Of a stretch of DNA of 64,000 bases, positions 20,826 to 30,720 are shown piece after piece. The stretch lies in assembly GCA_937876245.1 (NCBI GenBank), contig CALEGP010000009.1, positions 1 to 64,000 of the forward strand, written 5' to 3'. The notes under the pieces were generated by a model that was not told where the DNA came from, did no database searches, and saw only the letters and a list, made by a program, of their open reading frames with translations. Position 1 is the first letter of the stretch. The number at the start of each line of letters is the position of its first letter. The position numbers and the translations under genes are program-made. This DNA comes from an uncultured Actinomycetes bacterium (GTDB lineage: Bacteria; Actinomycetota; Actinomycetes; Nanopelagicales; Nanopelagicaceae).

Positions 20826-21355
20826 TTGGCTAGTACCTTTTTGAAATAGGCATAACCTGAGGTTATTGTCAGATAAATGGCAAGAGCCATTATCGCATCC
20901 CTAGGAATATGCAGCCATGTAGGGAGCGGCAAAATATAGAAGCCGACCCCAAAGCTCTGGAAGGCGGCCTTTAATTTTCCACCTCTACTCGCCGGGATTA
21001 CGCCATCACGAATTACTGTGAGCCGAAGTACTGTGACCGAAATTTCCCGAAATAAAATCAGAATCGTTACCCACCACCAGAATTTTCCTTGCATAGAGAG
21101 GCCGATCATCGCAGCACCTATTGCAACCTTATCTGCCACTGGATCTAAAAAGGTTCCAAAACTAGTTACCTGCTCGCGCGATCTTGCCAGCTTGCCATCG
21201 AAATAATCCGTCAGTCCGACTGCGAAAAATCCGAACCAAGCGATAACTCGCCAGGATGAATCGTCCCCGCCATTTTTAAAAAGTGCATAGCAACAAAATG
21301 GCACCGCAATGAGTCTGGATATAGTCAGTGAGTTTGGAAGATTTAAATACTTCAT
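20822..21355 (-). CDS. pgsA: CDP-diacylglycerol--glycerol-3-phosphate 3-phosphatidyltransferase
   Basis: Membrane enzyme of phosphatidylglycerol synthesis. The CDP-alcohol phosphotransferase signature D-x2-DG-x2-AR-x8-G-x3-D-x3-D is intact, running from DYFDGKLAR to FLDPVADK. At 177 residues with about four membrane helices it is normal. The substrate choice (glycerol-3-phosphate) follows from family and locus (rimO-pgsA-cinA). Its CDP-diacylglycerol substrate comes from CdsA, also in this window. Confidence 0.92.
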   Translation of the reverse strand: MKYLNLPNSLTISRLIAVPFCCYALFKNGGDDSSWRVIAWFGFFAVGLTDYFDGKLARSREQVTSFGTFLDPVADKVAIGAAMIGLSMQGKFWWWVTILILFREISVTVLRLTVIRDGVIPASRGGKLKAAFQSFGVGFYILPLPTWLHIPRDAIMALAIYLTITSGYAYFKKVLAK

Positions 21356-22749
21356 AATGGGATCGCGATTAAATCGACGCCCGATACTTCTGTAACTATC
21401 GCCTCTACATATTCGCCGACTTTGTAGTTTGTTCGACCTGATATGAAAGTAGAGCCATCAACTTCCGGACCTTGATGCTCAGCCCGCCCCTCTTGAGTTT
21501 CAGCGTCCTCGATAAGAACCCGGACGCGCTCACCAATTCTCTCTTCCGCCCGTTGCATCAAAAATTCATCAACTAATTTCGAGAGCAGTTCAACTCGGGA
21601 GTTAATTACATCTTGGTCTATCTTATTTTCCAAGGTTAAAGCTTCAGTTTTATCTTCATCGGAATAACCAAATACACCAATTGCGTCGAGTCTTGCACGA
21701 GATAGGAAATCGACAAGTTCATCAAATTCGGCCTGAGTTTCACCAGGAAACCCAACAATTACATTTGAGCGAATTCCTGCTTCAGGAGAGAGGGCTCTAA
21801 TCTGTGAAATGAGATGCAGGAATGATTCAGTATCTCCGAAGCGGCGCATTCTGCGCAGAACCGTAGGGCTGGCATGTTGAAACGAAAGATCAAAATAGGG
21901 CACGACTTTTGGCACTGATGTGATTGCTTGAATTAGCGACGGGCGCATTTCAGCTGGTTGCAGATAGGAAAGTCGAATTCGTTCGACGCCTTGGATTTTT
22001 GCAATTTCTGGCAACATGTTCTCTAAAACCTGCATGTCGCGAAAATCTTTACCGTAAGAAGTAGTGTTTTCGCTAACTAAAAAGAGTTCCGAGACTCCCT
22101 GATCGGCAAGCCACTTTGCCTCGTCAATAATTTCATTTGGTCGCCGTGACACGAATGAGCCACGAAACATTGGAATCGCGCAGAATGAACATCTGCGATC
22201 ACAACCAGAAGCAATCTTGAGGGGGGCAACTGGCCCATTTTCTAATCGCTTTCTCAAGAGTGGGGGGGCTTTGGCAATATTGCTCTGTCTATCGGCGGGA
22301 GCAATCGGCAATAAGGTGCGGCGATCTTTCGGTGTATGAGCTGCTATGGACCCACCACCAATTATCGTTTGTAAGCGAAGTGAGATCTCCTCATAATCAT
22401 CGAAGCCCAAGATTGCATCAGCCTCTGGAAGCGCCTGCGCTAACTCTTTGCCATATCTTTCGGCCATACAACCCACAGCAACCACCGCTTTAGTTGTGCC
22501 ATTACCCTTTAAAGAGTGAGCCTCAAGGAGTGCATCGACCGAGTCTTTCTTTGCACTTTCGATAAATCCGCAGGTATTTATAATTGCAATCTCGGCATGC
22601 GCGGGATCACTAACCAGGGTCCAGCCATCGGCAGAAAGTCGGCCAGCCATCTCTTCGGAATCAACTTCATTTCGTGCGCAACCAAGAGTCACTAGTGCCA
22701 CAGTTCTGGAGGGTTTCGTCAGTAGATCTTCGGCGCTCATCTGCGCCAT
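21352..22749 (-). CDS. rimO: Ribosomal protein S12 methylthiotransferase RimO
   Basis: Radical-SAM enzyme that beta-methylthiolates an Asp of ribosomal protein S12. UPF0004 cysteines are at 24, 60 and 94; the radical-SAM triad Cys183/187/190 is in [17 protein letters not shown]; a TRAM domain ends the protein. It is paralogous to MiaB in the same window. The RimO assignment rests on the [10 protein letters not shown] segment and the pgsA/cinA neighbourhood. It begins the segment coupled to pgsA. Confidence 0.95.
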   Translation of the reverse strand: MAQMSAEDLLTKPSRTVALVTLGCARNEVDSEEMAGRLSADGWTLVSDPAHAEIAIINTCGFIESAKKDSVDALLEAHSLKGNGTTKAVVAVGCMAERYGKELAQALPEADAILGFDDYEEISLRLQTIIGGGSIAAHTPKDRRTLLPIAPADRQSNIAKAPPLLRKRLENGPVAPLKIASGCDRRCSFCAIPMFRGSFVSRRPNEIIDEAKWLADQGVSELFLVSENTTSYGKDFRDMQVLENMLPEIAKIQGVERIRLSYLQPAEMRPSLIQAITSVPKVVPYFDLSFQHASPTVLRRMRRFGDTESFLHLISQIRALSPEAGIRSNVIVGFPGETQAEFDELVDFLSRARLDAIGVFGYSDEDKTEALTLENKIDQDVINSRVELLSKLVDEFLMQRAEERIGERVRVLIEDAETQEGRAEHQGPEVDGSTFISGRTNYKVGEYVEAIVTEVSGVDLIAIPL

Positions 22750-22778
22750 CTTACAGTGGGTTAACTTTTAAGTCGTTA

Positions 22779-23528
22779 TTAGCCGTTGTTAGAGCTGCCA
22801 GGTTGGAATGATAGGTGGACTACTTCCCCGACTCCGCCAGGACTACCAATCTCTTCGCCATTTACATTAAGGGAAACAGCTGCTGCATTTCCAATAATTA
22901 CCTGAAGAAGCTGGCTATCGCTAAAGGATTTACTCTCTCCTATATTGATAGAGCCACTGAAGACTTGTGCTCCATTTGCATCTTGGATGCCAATCCAAGA
23001 TTTTCCAGAAATACCTGTAACAACCAGCTCAACTCGAGAAGTCCTTGTTGCGACTACCGCAGAGTTTTGGTTGGTTGTTGAAGGGGCCACACCTTGGCTT
23101 GACGGAGTCAAGGATGCTGGTTTCTCATTAGGGAAGAGTGAAATTATCGCTGGGACTGCAATAATAAGTGCTACGACTCCGGCTGCCACCGAAGAAAGAG
23201 CTTTATATGAAACTGCTTGCCTAACTCCGCGATGTTTAATTGCACTATTTTCCTCGAGCATATCTACCAACGGCCTGTCAAAATCTCCAGTCGCTTCGGC
23301 AAATTTTTCGACGAGATTATCTGGATCAATCCCAATAATTTTTGCAATAGTACGAATATGGCCCCGCGCGTAAGCATTACCACCGCAAGTCGAAAAATTA
23401 TCAGATTCAATATCAATAATTACTGCTTCGCGAATACGACTAGTTGAAGCAATGTTCGCAGTTGTGTAACCCGCGCGTTCGCGCGCGCACCGAATTTCAG
23501 TGCCGAGAGTTACCTTTTCTGGGGTCAT
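22779..23528 (-). CDS. RodZ-like helix-turn-helix membrane protein with DUF4115 domain
   Basis: A cytoplasmic helix-turn-helix domain (LGTEIRCARERAGYTTANIAS, then ARGHIRTIAKIIGIDP) is followed by one membrane segment (SSVAAGVVALIIAVPAIISLF), a Ser/Thr-rich linker and a C-terminal beta domain (VELVVTGISGKSWIGIQD, ending VVHLSF). This is RodZ architecture, a cell-shape protein. The ATG at 23528 is chosen, giving 249 residues: GAGG lies 7-8 bases upstream and the domain begins at once. The next gene is rimO. No MreB gene is visible, so a shape role is uncertain. Confidence 0.85.
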   Translation of the reverse strand: MTPEKVTLGTEIRCARERAGYTTANIASTSRIREAVIIDIESDNFSTCGGNAYARGHIRTIAKIIGIDPDNLVEKFAEATGDFDRPLVDMLEENSAIKHRGVRQAVSYKALSSVAAGVVALIIAVPAIISLFPNEKPASLTPSSQGVAPSTTNQNSAVVATRTSRVELVVTGISGKSWIGIQDANGAQVFSGSINIGESKSFSDSQLLQVIIGNAAAVSLNVNGEEIGSPGGVGEVVHLSFQPGSSNNG

Positions 23529-23682
23529 TAATTTCCTCAAATACAACTTGGAGGGGATGTCCAAGAGGTAAAGAATAAAACCTTTCTCAGTCAAAGAGCA
23601 AGTGCGATCTCGATCCAGTCAAAATTGCCCCTGGAATGGGCCAGTCTTGGATAATCTCACGCTGAATTACAACTTTTTTAAG

Positions 23683-26025
23683 TCAGAGATTTCCCTGAAT
23701 TTGCTCGAGAACATCAGGCATTTGTTCGGCCCCGATCAAAACTGTTCTTGCTTTTGAGCCTTCGGTTGGGCCCACAATTCCACGGCTCTCCATCAAATCC
23801 ATTAAGCGACCAGCTTTAGCAAAACCAATTCTAAGTTTTCGCTGCAACATCGATGTCGATCCGAATTGTGTTGACACGACTAATTGAACAGCTTGCAACA
23901 ACAAATCCATGTCATCACCAATGTCATCTTCAATAACATGAGCTTTGACGGGGGCCGTTAAATCAAGTCGATAGACCGGCTGAAGTTGAGATTTCACATG
24001 GTTAACGATTGCCTCGGTTTCACGTTCTGAAACATAGGCACCCTGAATTCGCATTGCCTTGCTTGCTCCCATTGGCAAAAATAATCCATCACCTTGACCT
24101 ACCAATTTTTCTGCCCCAGGCGTATCTAAAATAACCCGAGAATCAGCCAAGCTTGAGGTAGCAAATGAGAGTCTTGATGGAACGTTGGCTTTGATGAGAC
24201 CCGTAACGATGTCAACACTTGGTCGTTGCGTTGCGATAACTAAGTGAATACCAGCAGCCCTTGCAAGTTGAGTGATTCGAACTATCGATTCTTCAACTTC
24301 GCGCGCAGCCACCATCATCAAATCTGCCAATTCGTCGATAATAATTAGTAAATATGGATAAGGCTCAAGGATGCGTTCACTGCCTTCTGGAACTACTAAT
24401 TTTCCGGAACGAACTGCCTTATTGAAATCATCAATATGCCTAAACCCAAAGGCAGAAAGATCGTCGTAGCGCATATCCATTTCCCGAACAACCCAAGCAA
24501 GCACATCAGCAGCTTTCTTAGGATTGGTGATTATTGGCGCTATTAAATGTGGGATACCTTCATAGCTTGTAAGTTCCACACGCTTGGGGTCAATCATTAC
24601 CAAGCGAACGTCATCAGGAGTCGATCTCATCAAGATTGAAACTACAAGTGAATTAATCATCGATGACTTACCTGCGCCGGTTGCTCCTGCAACTAATAGG
24701 TGCGGCATCTTGGCCAGGTTCGCACAAATATAATTTCCTTCTACATCCTTACCAAGGGCAATAACCATTGGATGGGTGTCATTTTTGGCTACAGAAGAGC
24801 GCAAAACATCGCCAAGTGCAACGATTTCCCGGTCTGTATTGGGAATTTCAATACCTACGGCAGATTTACCTGGGATTGGAGAAAGTATCCGAACATCGCC
24901 GCTGGCAACTGCATAGGAAATATTCTTTGAAAGAGCGGTGATTGCTTCTACTTTAACGCCATTTCCTAACTCAACTTCATATCTTGTAACTGTAGGACCG
25001 CGCATAAAGCCGGTTACCCGACAGTCGATTCCAAATTGTTCAAAGACCTCAGTCAGTGCCGCAACGACAACATCATTAGCTTTAGACTTAGCCTTTGAGG
25101 TGGGTCCAGTTTTCAATAAATCCAAAGAAGGCAACTCGTACTTGCTATCGCCGGTTAATAACATTTGTTTCGCATGTTTAGGCGGCGTTGAGACAGGTGG
25201 ACTCACCGGTGTTGGGTCTCTTCGAATTTCAACGGTAAATTCCTCGTCAAAACTCTCCTCGTCCAATTCTTCTTCCTCCTCGTGCACAAAACCCTGAACT
25301 AAGGGACTCTCGAATGGCGGAGTGTCTGAAATTTCAAATTCGACTTCACCTCGAGCTGCCCTTGCAGCGGATACTTTGCCGCTGCCCCAGTGAAAAAGAG
25401 TCGAAAGTCGAGACATAACTTTAGAGACTGGCGTTGCAGTTATTACCAGAAGGCCAAAGAACATCAATATTAAAAGAATCGGAATCGCCAAAATGGTGGT
25501 TACAAGAGCAACTAAGGGCGTAGAAATTGCATAGCCAATCCATCCGCCGCCATTTCTGAGTGCTGTTTCACCTGTTCCGGTCGATCCATTAAGAATATGA
25601 AGAACCCCGGTGATTGTTATAAGCAATACGAAAGTTCCGACAATTATTCGCCCAGTGGCTCTTACATCGTCAGGAGTTTTGAATAATCTAAAGGCAAAAT
25701 AAATGAAGATCAAAGGTGCAAAAATACCTAACCGGCCAACCAGATCGAAAACTCCTGCTTGAATTGCTCGTCCCACGACGTTATCTAGGTTGAACCAGAC
25801 CCCCGCGGCCGAGATAAGGCCGAAAATGAATATAAGAAAGGCAATGCCATCTCGCTGGTGAGCTGGGTCCAAATCCTGAGCACCCCGAAATATAAATCGC
25901 ACGGACGAACCAAGAGTCTTCGCGATGAATCGCCAAACCGCCCCGATGCCACGAGCCAGTGCGCTTGTCGCGCCGCTCTTGCCAGACGATTTTCTTCTAG
26001 TGTTGCTTGTTTTTCTAGCCGCCAT
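23683..26025 (-). CDS. ftsK: DNA translocase FtsK
   Basis: Septal DNA pump for chromosome segregation. Four membrane helices span residues about 60-195. A Pro/acidic linker (acidic run near 249-262) is short. The alpha/beta motor has Walker A GATGAGKSS at 447-455 and Walker B LLIIIDELADLMM, and the C-terminal gamma winged helix contains RIGFAKAGRLMDLMESRGIVGP. The length is 780. It partners with XerC/D recombinases; a xerC-type gene ends the window. It lies between rnj and the RodZ-like gene. Confidence 0.97.
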   Translation of the reverse strand: MAARKTSNTRRKSSGKSGATSALARGIGAVWRFIAKTLGSSVRFIFRGAQDLDPAHQRDGIAFLIFIFGLISAAGVWFNLDNVVGRAIQAGVFDLVGRLGIFAPLIFIYFAFRLFKTPDDVRATGRIIVGTFVLLITITGVLHILNGSTGTGETALRNGGGWIGYAISTPLVALVTTILAIPILLILMFFGLLVITATPVSKVMSRLSTLFHWGSGKVSAARAARGEVEFEISDTPPFESPLVQGFVHEEEEELDEESFDEEFTVEIRRDPTPVSPPVSTPPKHAKQMLLTGDSKYELPSLDLLKTGPTSKAKSKANDVVVAALTEVFEQFGIDCRVTGFMRGPTVTRYEVELGNGVKVEAITALSKNISYAVASGDVRILSPIPGKSAVGIEIPNTDREIVALGDVLRSSVAKNDTHPMVIALGKDVEGNYICANLAKMPHLLVAGATGAGKSSMINSLVVSILMRSTPDDVRLVMIDPKRVELTSYEGIPHLIAPIITNPKKAADVLAWVVREMDMRYDDLSAFGFRHIDDFNKAVRSGKLVVPEGSERILEPYPYLLIIIDELADLMMVAAREVEESIVRITQLARAAGIHLVIATQRPSVDIVTGLIKANVPSRLSFATSSLADSRVILDTPGAEKLVGQGDGLFLPMGASKAMRIQGAYVSERETEAIVNHVKSQLQPVYRLDLTAPVKAHVIEDDIGDDMDLLLQAVQLVVSTQFGSTSMLQRKLRIGFAKAGRLMDLMESRGIVGPTEGSKARTVLIGAEQMPDVLEQIQGNL

Positions 26026-26074
26026 AATGGCTAACCCTAAAGCGTTTGCTGAGAGTGGTATCTAAGGCGCGCCG

Positions 26075-27757
26075 TTATACCTCTATCACCACAGGAACAA
26101 TCATTGGTTTGCGGCGATGCTTGTCGCCAACCCAACTGCCCACAGTTTTTCTAACAACTTGTTGTAGCTGATGAGTTCCGTTTATACCGTTTCCAACCGC
26201 AGTAGCGAGTGCCTTCTCGATTATGCCCTTTACTTCATTAAAGAGTGCATTATCTTCAGTAAATCCTCGGGCATGAATGTCAGGACCGGCAACAATTTTT
26301 CCGGTTTGAGATTCAATGACCACAACTACTGAAATAAATCCTTCTTCGCCCAAAATTCTCCGGTCCTTTAATGAGCTTTCAGTTATTTCGCCGATACTCT
26401 GACCATCTACATAAACGAATCCCACTGGAATAGCACCAGCAATATCAACATAACCATCAGACATGTCAACGACGATCCCATTTTCAATTACCAGAGTATT
26501 TGTTCTGGCAACGCCTGTCCTTATTGCTAGCTCAGCATTAGCTCGGAGGTGGCGCCATTCGCCATGAATAGGCATGACATTTTTTGGCTTAACAATGTTG
26601 TAGCAATAGAGGAGTTCACCAGCAGAAGCATGACCAGATACGTGGACCATTGCATTTCCCTTGTGGACCACATTTGCACCGAAACGAGTTAGCTCATTGA
26701 TGACTCGATAAACTGGATTCTCGTTGCCCGGGATAAGTGACGAAGCAAGAATTACCGTATCGCCTTTCCCAACTTGAATTTCGTGGTCACCATTTGCCAT
26801 TCGCGAAAGAGCTGCTAGAGGCTCACCTTGAGATCCGGTACAAACTAGAACGACTTTATCGCCATAATCTTTCAGATTTTTTGAATCAACAATCAGATTA
26901 GGAGGTACATGCAGATATCCAAGATCTTCTGCCAATTTCATATTTCGAACCATGCTTCGCCCAACATATGCGACCTTACGGCCATGACTTTGGGCAATAT
27001 CTAAGATCTGTTGAATTCGATGTACGTGAGAAGCAAATGATGCCACAATAACTCTTCGCTCGGTTTGGCGAATTACCCGATCCAGGACTGGACTGATATC
27101 TCGTTCTGATGTTGTGAATCCCGGGACGTCGGCATTTGTTGAATCAACTAAGAATAAATCAACACCTTCAGCGCCCAGGCGGGCGAATGCCGCAAGATCA
27201 GTTATGCGACCATCTAGCGGAATTTGATCCATCTTAAAATCACCAGTTGCAAGCGCAAGGCCTGCTGGGGTTCTGATTGCTACAGCAAGTCCATCTGGGA
27301 TTGAGTGGTTTACTGCCACAAATTCCAATTCGAATGGTCCAAATTTTTGAATCATCCCAGCTTTAACTTCAACCATTGGCGCTGTGATGCGACGCTCTTT
27401 TAACTTTGCTCCGATAAAAGCCAACGTTAATTTCGAGCCCACAATTGGAATGTCACTTCGCTCACGTAATAAATATGGGACTGCTCCAATATGATCTTCG
27501 TGTCCGTGCGTCAAAAATATTGCCTCTATATCGCCCAACCGTTCGCGGATGTAATCAAAGTCCGGCAGAATTAGATCAATTCCGGGCTGATTCTCTTCAG
27601 GAAAGAGAACTCCGCAATCAACAACTAGTAGCCGTCCTTCGAATTCAAAGACAGTCATGTTACGACCGATTTCGCCAATTCCGCCCAGCGCGACTATGCG
27701 TAGAGTTTTTGGTGCAAGCTTGGCTGGATAAGGTAAATCTGGATGCGGATGATTCAT
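26075..27757 (-). CDS. rnj: Ribonuclease J
   Basis: Metallo-beta-lactamase/beta-CASP nuclease for mRNA decay and rRNA maturation. The metal-binding HGHEDHIGAVPYLL is at residues 84-97, and the beta-CASP motifs (VDSTNADVPG, TGSQGEP, HVSGHASAGEL, MPIHGEWRHL) follow. The 560-residue length is normal. Its start overlaps the dapA stop by one base, the actinobacterial dapA-rnj pair. Confidence 0.96.
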   Translation of the reverse strand: MNHPHPDLPYPAKLAPKTLRIVALGGIGEIGRNMTVFEFEGRLLVVDCGVLFPEENQPGIDLILPDFDYIRERLGDIEAIFLTHGHEDHIGAVPYLLRERSDIPIVGSKLTLAFIGAKLKERRITAPMVEVKAGMIQKFGPFELEFVAVNHSIPDGLAVAIRTPAGLALATGDFKMDQIPLDGRITDLAAFARLGAEGVDLFLVDSTNADVPGFTTSERDISPVLDRVIRQTERRVIVASFASHVHRIQQILDIAQSHGRKVAYVGRSMVRNMKLAEDLGYLHVPPNLIVDSKNLKDYGDKVVLVCTGSQGEPLAALSRMANGDHEIQVGKGDTVILASSLIPGNENPVYRVINELTRFGANVVHKGNAMVHVSGHASAGELLYCYNIVKPKNVMPIHGEWRHLRANAELAIRTGVARTNTLVIENGIVVDMSDGYVDIAGAIPVGFVYVDGQSIGEITESSLKDRRILGEEGFISVVVVIESQTGKIVAGPDIHARGFTEDNALFNEVKGIIEKALATAVGNGINGTHQLQQVVRKTVGSWVGDKHRRKPMIVPVVIEV

Positions 27758-28653
27758 TAGTTAAGTGTTACTCCACCTTGTCGTAGGTCCTCCTGCAGTT
27801 GCGCTATCTGCGCAGCCGTAGCATCGACAAGTGGCAATCTTGTAAATCCACCAGGTAGCCCCATTAAATTGAGTGCGGCCTTTGTCAATATCGCACCTTG
27901 GGTACGGAAGGTTCCGGTGAATACCGGTAATAATTTTTGGTGGATTTCTAACGCGCGCTCACTTCTTCCCGCAAACCAGGCATCGAGCATCTCGCGCAAA
28001 TCCCTACCGATTGTGTGACCGCAGACTGAAACAAATCCAACGGCACCAACTGCTAGTAGCGGCAAATTAAGAATATCGTCACCCGAATAGACAGGGATAC
28101 CAGAGCGTTGAATCACCCATGAAGTTTCAGCAATATTTCCTTTGGCATCTTTTAGCGCCACAATATTTGGGTGTTTGGCCAACTCAACAATAGTGTCTGT
28201 TTCAATTTGGATTCCAGTACGTCCAGGAATGTCGTACATCATGACAGGAAGTTCGGTTGCATCAGCCATGGCACGAAAATGGGCAGCAATACCTGATTGT
28301 GGTGGCTTGTTGTAATAGGGAGTAACTACAAGCAAGCCGTCCGCACCCGCTTTAGCAGCGCGCTTTGCTTGAACAATCGAATGTGAAGTTTCATTGTTAC
28401 CAGCGCCTGCCACAACATAAATTTTTGTGCCAACTGTTTTCTTTACGACACTTACGATTTGATCCTTCTCATCATCACTTGTCGTCGGTGCTTCACCGGT
28501 TGTCCCGTTGACAACAATTCCATCGTGTCCAACCGAGACTAAATGCGCGGCCAACTTCTCTACGCCCGCCCAATCAATTTCACCATCTTTATTAAATGGC
28601 GTCACCATCGCGGTGATTAGACGACCAAATGGTGGATTAATAATCATACCCAT
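27757..28653 (-). CDS. dapA: 4-hydroxy-tetrahydrodipicolinate synthase
   Basis: Condenses pyruvate and aspartate semialdehyde in lysine/diaminopimelate synthesis. GTTGEAPTTSDDEK contains the active-site Thr pair, the Tyr lies in VVTPYYNKPPQSG, and the Schiff-base Lys is in NIVALKDAKGN. The length of 298 is normal. It follows thyX after 24 bp and is coupled to rnj. Confidence 0.97.
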   Translation of the reverse strand: MGMIINPPFGRLITAMVTPFNKDGEIDWAGVEKLAAHLVSVGHDGIVVNGTTGEAPTTSDDEKDQIVSVVKKTVGTKIYVVAGAGNNETSHSIVQAKRAAKAGADGLLVVTPYYNKPPQSGIAAHFRAMADATELPVMMYDIPGRTGIQIETDTIVELAKHPNIVALKDAKGNIAETSWVIQRSGIPVYSGDDILNLPLLAVGAVGFVSVCGHTIGRDLREMLDAWFAGRSERALEIHQKLLPVFTGTFRTQGAILTKAALNLMGLPGGFTRLPLVDATAAQIAQLQEDLRQGGVTLN

Positions 28654-28677
28654 AGGCTACAGGTAAAATAAGGGGCT

Positions 28678-29421
28678 TTAAGGTGCTATTCGTCCAGATT
28701 TTTCGAATGCCGCATAGGTCATAGGCATTAATTCGGCAAAATTCTTCTCCATCTTCTCAGCAACCATCTCGATCTCGCGCTGTGGATACGACGGAAAATG
28801 AGAGCCCTCACTTGATGTACGCAGTGATAAGAAATTCATTAGCGCTCGAGCATTCATTGTCACATACATTGATGAATAGAGGGTCACAGGCAATACAGCC
28901 CGAGCTACCTCACGGGCAACACCGGAAGCCAATATTATTTGGTAATTCTCATAAGCCAATGTGCACGTTTCCTTGATTGCCCTAACTGTTATATCGAATT
29001 GCTCCTGCGATCCATCAACGAATGTGTAGGCGCCAGTCTTGCCAACCTGGACTAACTTGCGCTCCTTGCTCGGAATATAAAATACTGGCCGAAGTTCACG
29101 GTAGCGACCACTCTCTTCGTTATATGAAGCAATACGATGTCTCATAAATTCGCGAAAGACAAATATCGGAGCCGAGACAAAAAAAGTCATCGATGTATGT
29201 TCAAAAGGACTTCCATGGCGCTCTCGAGCCAAATAATTAATTAGACCCGCATCTCTCTCGCTTGATTCGCCTACGGTCTCTAGGGTTGTTTCTCCTGCAG
29301 TAGACACTCGCGCCGCCCAAATTACATCGGCATCACTTGCGCTCGATTTAACAAGCTCCACAGTCATATCATCACGAAAAACTATTTCCTCTTTTGCACC
29401 ATCTAAATTATTGAGAGCCAT
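28678..29421 (-). CDS. thyX: Flavin-dependent thymidylate synthase
   Basis: Methylates dUMP with methylene-tetrahydrofolate, using FAD and NADPH. The ThyX signature RHRxxSxNExSxRY is present as RHRIASYNEESGRY at residues 94-107. The 247-residue length is normal. It is divergent from azlC across 56 bp. TAAGGT six bases before the ATG may be a -10 for a leaderless message or a ribosome binding site. Confidence 0.97.
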   Translation of the reverse strand: MALNNLDGAKEEIVFRDDMTVELVKSSASDADVIWAARVSTAGETTLETVGESSERDAGLINYLARERHGSPFEHTSMTFFVSAPIFVFREFMRHRIASYNEESGRYRELRPVFYIPSKERKLVQVGKTGAYTFVDGSQEQFDITVRAIKETCTLAYENYQIILASGVAREVARAVLPVTLYSSMYVTMNARALMNFLSLRTSSEGSHFPSYPQREIEMVAEKMEKNFAELMPMTYAAFEKSGRIAP

Positions 29422-29477
29422 GGCCCGACCTTACATAAATCCGAGCCTCTCACCTTGGATTAGGGCATACTTCGGGC
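29422..29477. promoter_or_regulatory. Divergent thyX/azlC promoter region
   Basis: On the plus strand CATACT (29466-29471) lies six bases before the azlC GTG, with no Shine-Dalgarno, which fits a leaderless transcript. On the minus strand TAAGGT (plus 29428-29433) is six bases before the thyX ATG. Both calls are by inspection of -10 similarity and spacing. Confidence 0.45.
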
Positions 29478-30119
29478 GTGTCAGTTAAGAGAGACTCCTT
29501 CAGCGTTGCGATTACGGTAGGCGCATATGGCAGTGCATTTGGGGCTGCAGCTGTCTCTGCAGACTTCACAGTTCTCCAGACTTGCTTACTTTCGCTCCTT
29601 CTATTTTCTGGCGCCTCCCAATTCGCAGTTGTTGGAGTGATCGCAGCAGGCGGCACTGCCTTAAGTGCAATTGCAACCTCAACTTTATTGGGAACGCGAA
29701 ATGGACTCTATGGCCTGCGGTTGGCCCCCCTTTTGAAACTCCATGGCTGGCGAAGAGTTATCGCAGCGCAAATAACAATCGACGAATCAACAGGTGTAGC
29801 GCTTGCGCAGAACAATGAAGAGGATATGAAGAAAGGTTTTTGGTATACCGGCTTTGGTGTTTTCTTCTTTTGGAATCTATTTACCTTGGCTGGTGCACTA
29901 GGCGCCCAAGCAATCGGAAATCCTTCGGCGTGGGGGTTGGACGCGGCTGTTCCCGCTGCATTTATCGGATTACTCTGGCCAAGACTTACTGATCCTAAAT
30001 CTTGGGTACTCGCAGGTTTAGCAATCGTTTTAGCACTTAGCTTCACCCCGTTCGTTCCTGCGGGAGTTCCAATTATTTCCTCGGCTCTTCTAGCCATAAT
30101 AATTGGTTGGCGCCGATGA
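29478..30119 (+). CDS. azlC: AzlC-family branched-chain amino acid exporter, large subunit
   Basis: This 213-residue polytopic protein has the AzlC pattern: the N-terminal DSFSVAITVGAYGSAFGA, the ASQFAVVGVIAAGG helix and the RNGLYGLRLAPLL loop. With AzlD it forms an exporter of branched-chain amino acids or related compounds. The start is GTG without a ribosome binding site. The stop overlaps the azlD ATG (ATGA). Substrate is inferred from the family. Confidence 0.92.
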   Translation: MSVKRDSFSVAITVGAYGSAFGAAAVSADFTVLQTCLLSLLLFSGASQFAVVGVIAAGGTALSAIATSTLLGTRNGLYGLRLAPLLKLHGWRRVIAAQITIDESTGVALAQNNEEDMKKGFWYTGFGVFFFWNLFTLAGALGAQAIGNPSAWGLDAAVPAAFIGLLWPRLTDPKSWVLAGLAIVLALSFTPFVPAGVPIISSALLAIIIGWRR

Positions 30120-30424
30120 GCACTTTCTGGATAGCAGTTCTTGGGTCGAGCACCTTGGCCTTCATGACGAAATTTCTCGGCGCTTCAGTGCCTCAAAGCC
30201 TCTTGAACCATCCTCGGATTTTGCGAATTAATAACCTTATTCCTGTTGCTTTACTAACTGCTCTTGTCGCTGTTAATACTTTCGCTGATAAAACGAAATT
30301 AGTACTAGATAGCCGAGCACTTGGCATGGCAGCAGCTATTACTCTCTTGATAGCAAAGGCACCATTTCCGATTGTTGTGATTGGCGCTGGGCTAACTTCA
30401 GCACTTGCTTATCGTTTCATTTAG
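30116..30424 (+). CDS. azlD: AzlD-family transporter small subunit
   Basis: Three or four membrane helices in about 102 residues with the AzlD pattern (STFWIAVLGSSTLAFMTKFLGASVP, then LLTALVAVNTF). The ATG at 30116 overlaps the azlC stop and is preferred over an in-frame TTG at 30107. The gene ends 6 bp from the stop of the convergent redoxin gene. Confidence 0.9.
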   Translation: MSTFWIAVLGSSTLAFMTKFLGASVPQSLLNHPRILRINNLIPVALLTALVAVNTFADKTKLVLDSRALGMAAAITLLIAKAPFPIVVIGAGLTSALAYRFI

Positions 30425-30430
30425 GAAATT

Positions 30431-30682
30431 TTAAAGAAGCCCTAATTCTGATAATTTAGCTTTTAACTCATTATCTGAAGGCTCTGTTAAATGAGAGCCA
30501 TCTTGAAACACAATTACTGGAATTGACTGAGCGCCGCCATTAATCTCGGTAACTTTCTCAGCCGCACTTTTGTCGAGTTCAACATCTATGTAATCGAATT
30601 CAACGCCAGTTGAGGCTAGAAACCGCTTGGATCTTCGGCAGTCTCCGCACCATTGCGCTCCGTACATCAATATGTTTGCCAT
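30431..30682 (-). CDS. Glutaredoxin-like / mycoredoxin-like thiol-disulfide protein
   Basis: This 83-residue thioredoxin-fold protein has an N-terminal redox motif WCGDC in MYGAQWCGDCRRSKRFL, and the cis-Pro region AQSIPVIVFQDG. In actinobacteria such proteins act with mycothiol (mycoredoxins), whose usual motif is CGYC or CPYC; the Asp in CGDC is less usual. It follows dapB after 38 bp, with GGAAGG upstream. Confidence 0.88.
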   Translation of the reverse strand: MANILMYGAQWCGDCRRSKRFLASTGVEFDYIDVELDKSAAEKVTEINGGAQSIPVIVFQDGSHLTEPSDNELKAKLSELGLL

Positions 30683-30720
30683 TAGGCCTTCCTTTACTCC
30701 TTTTACTCTGAAAATTCTTT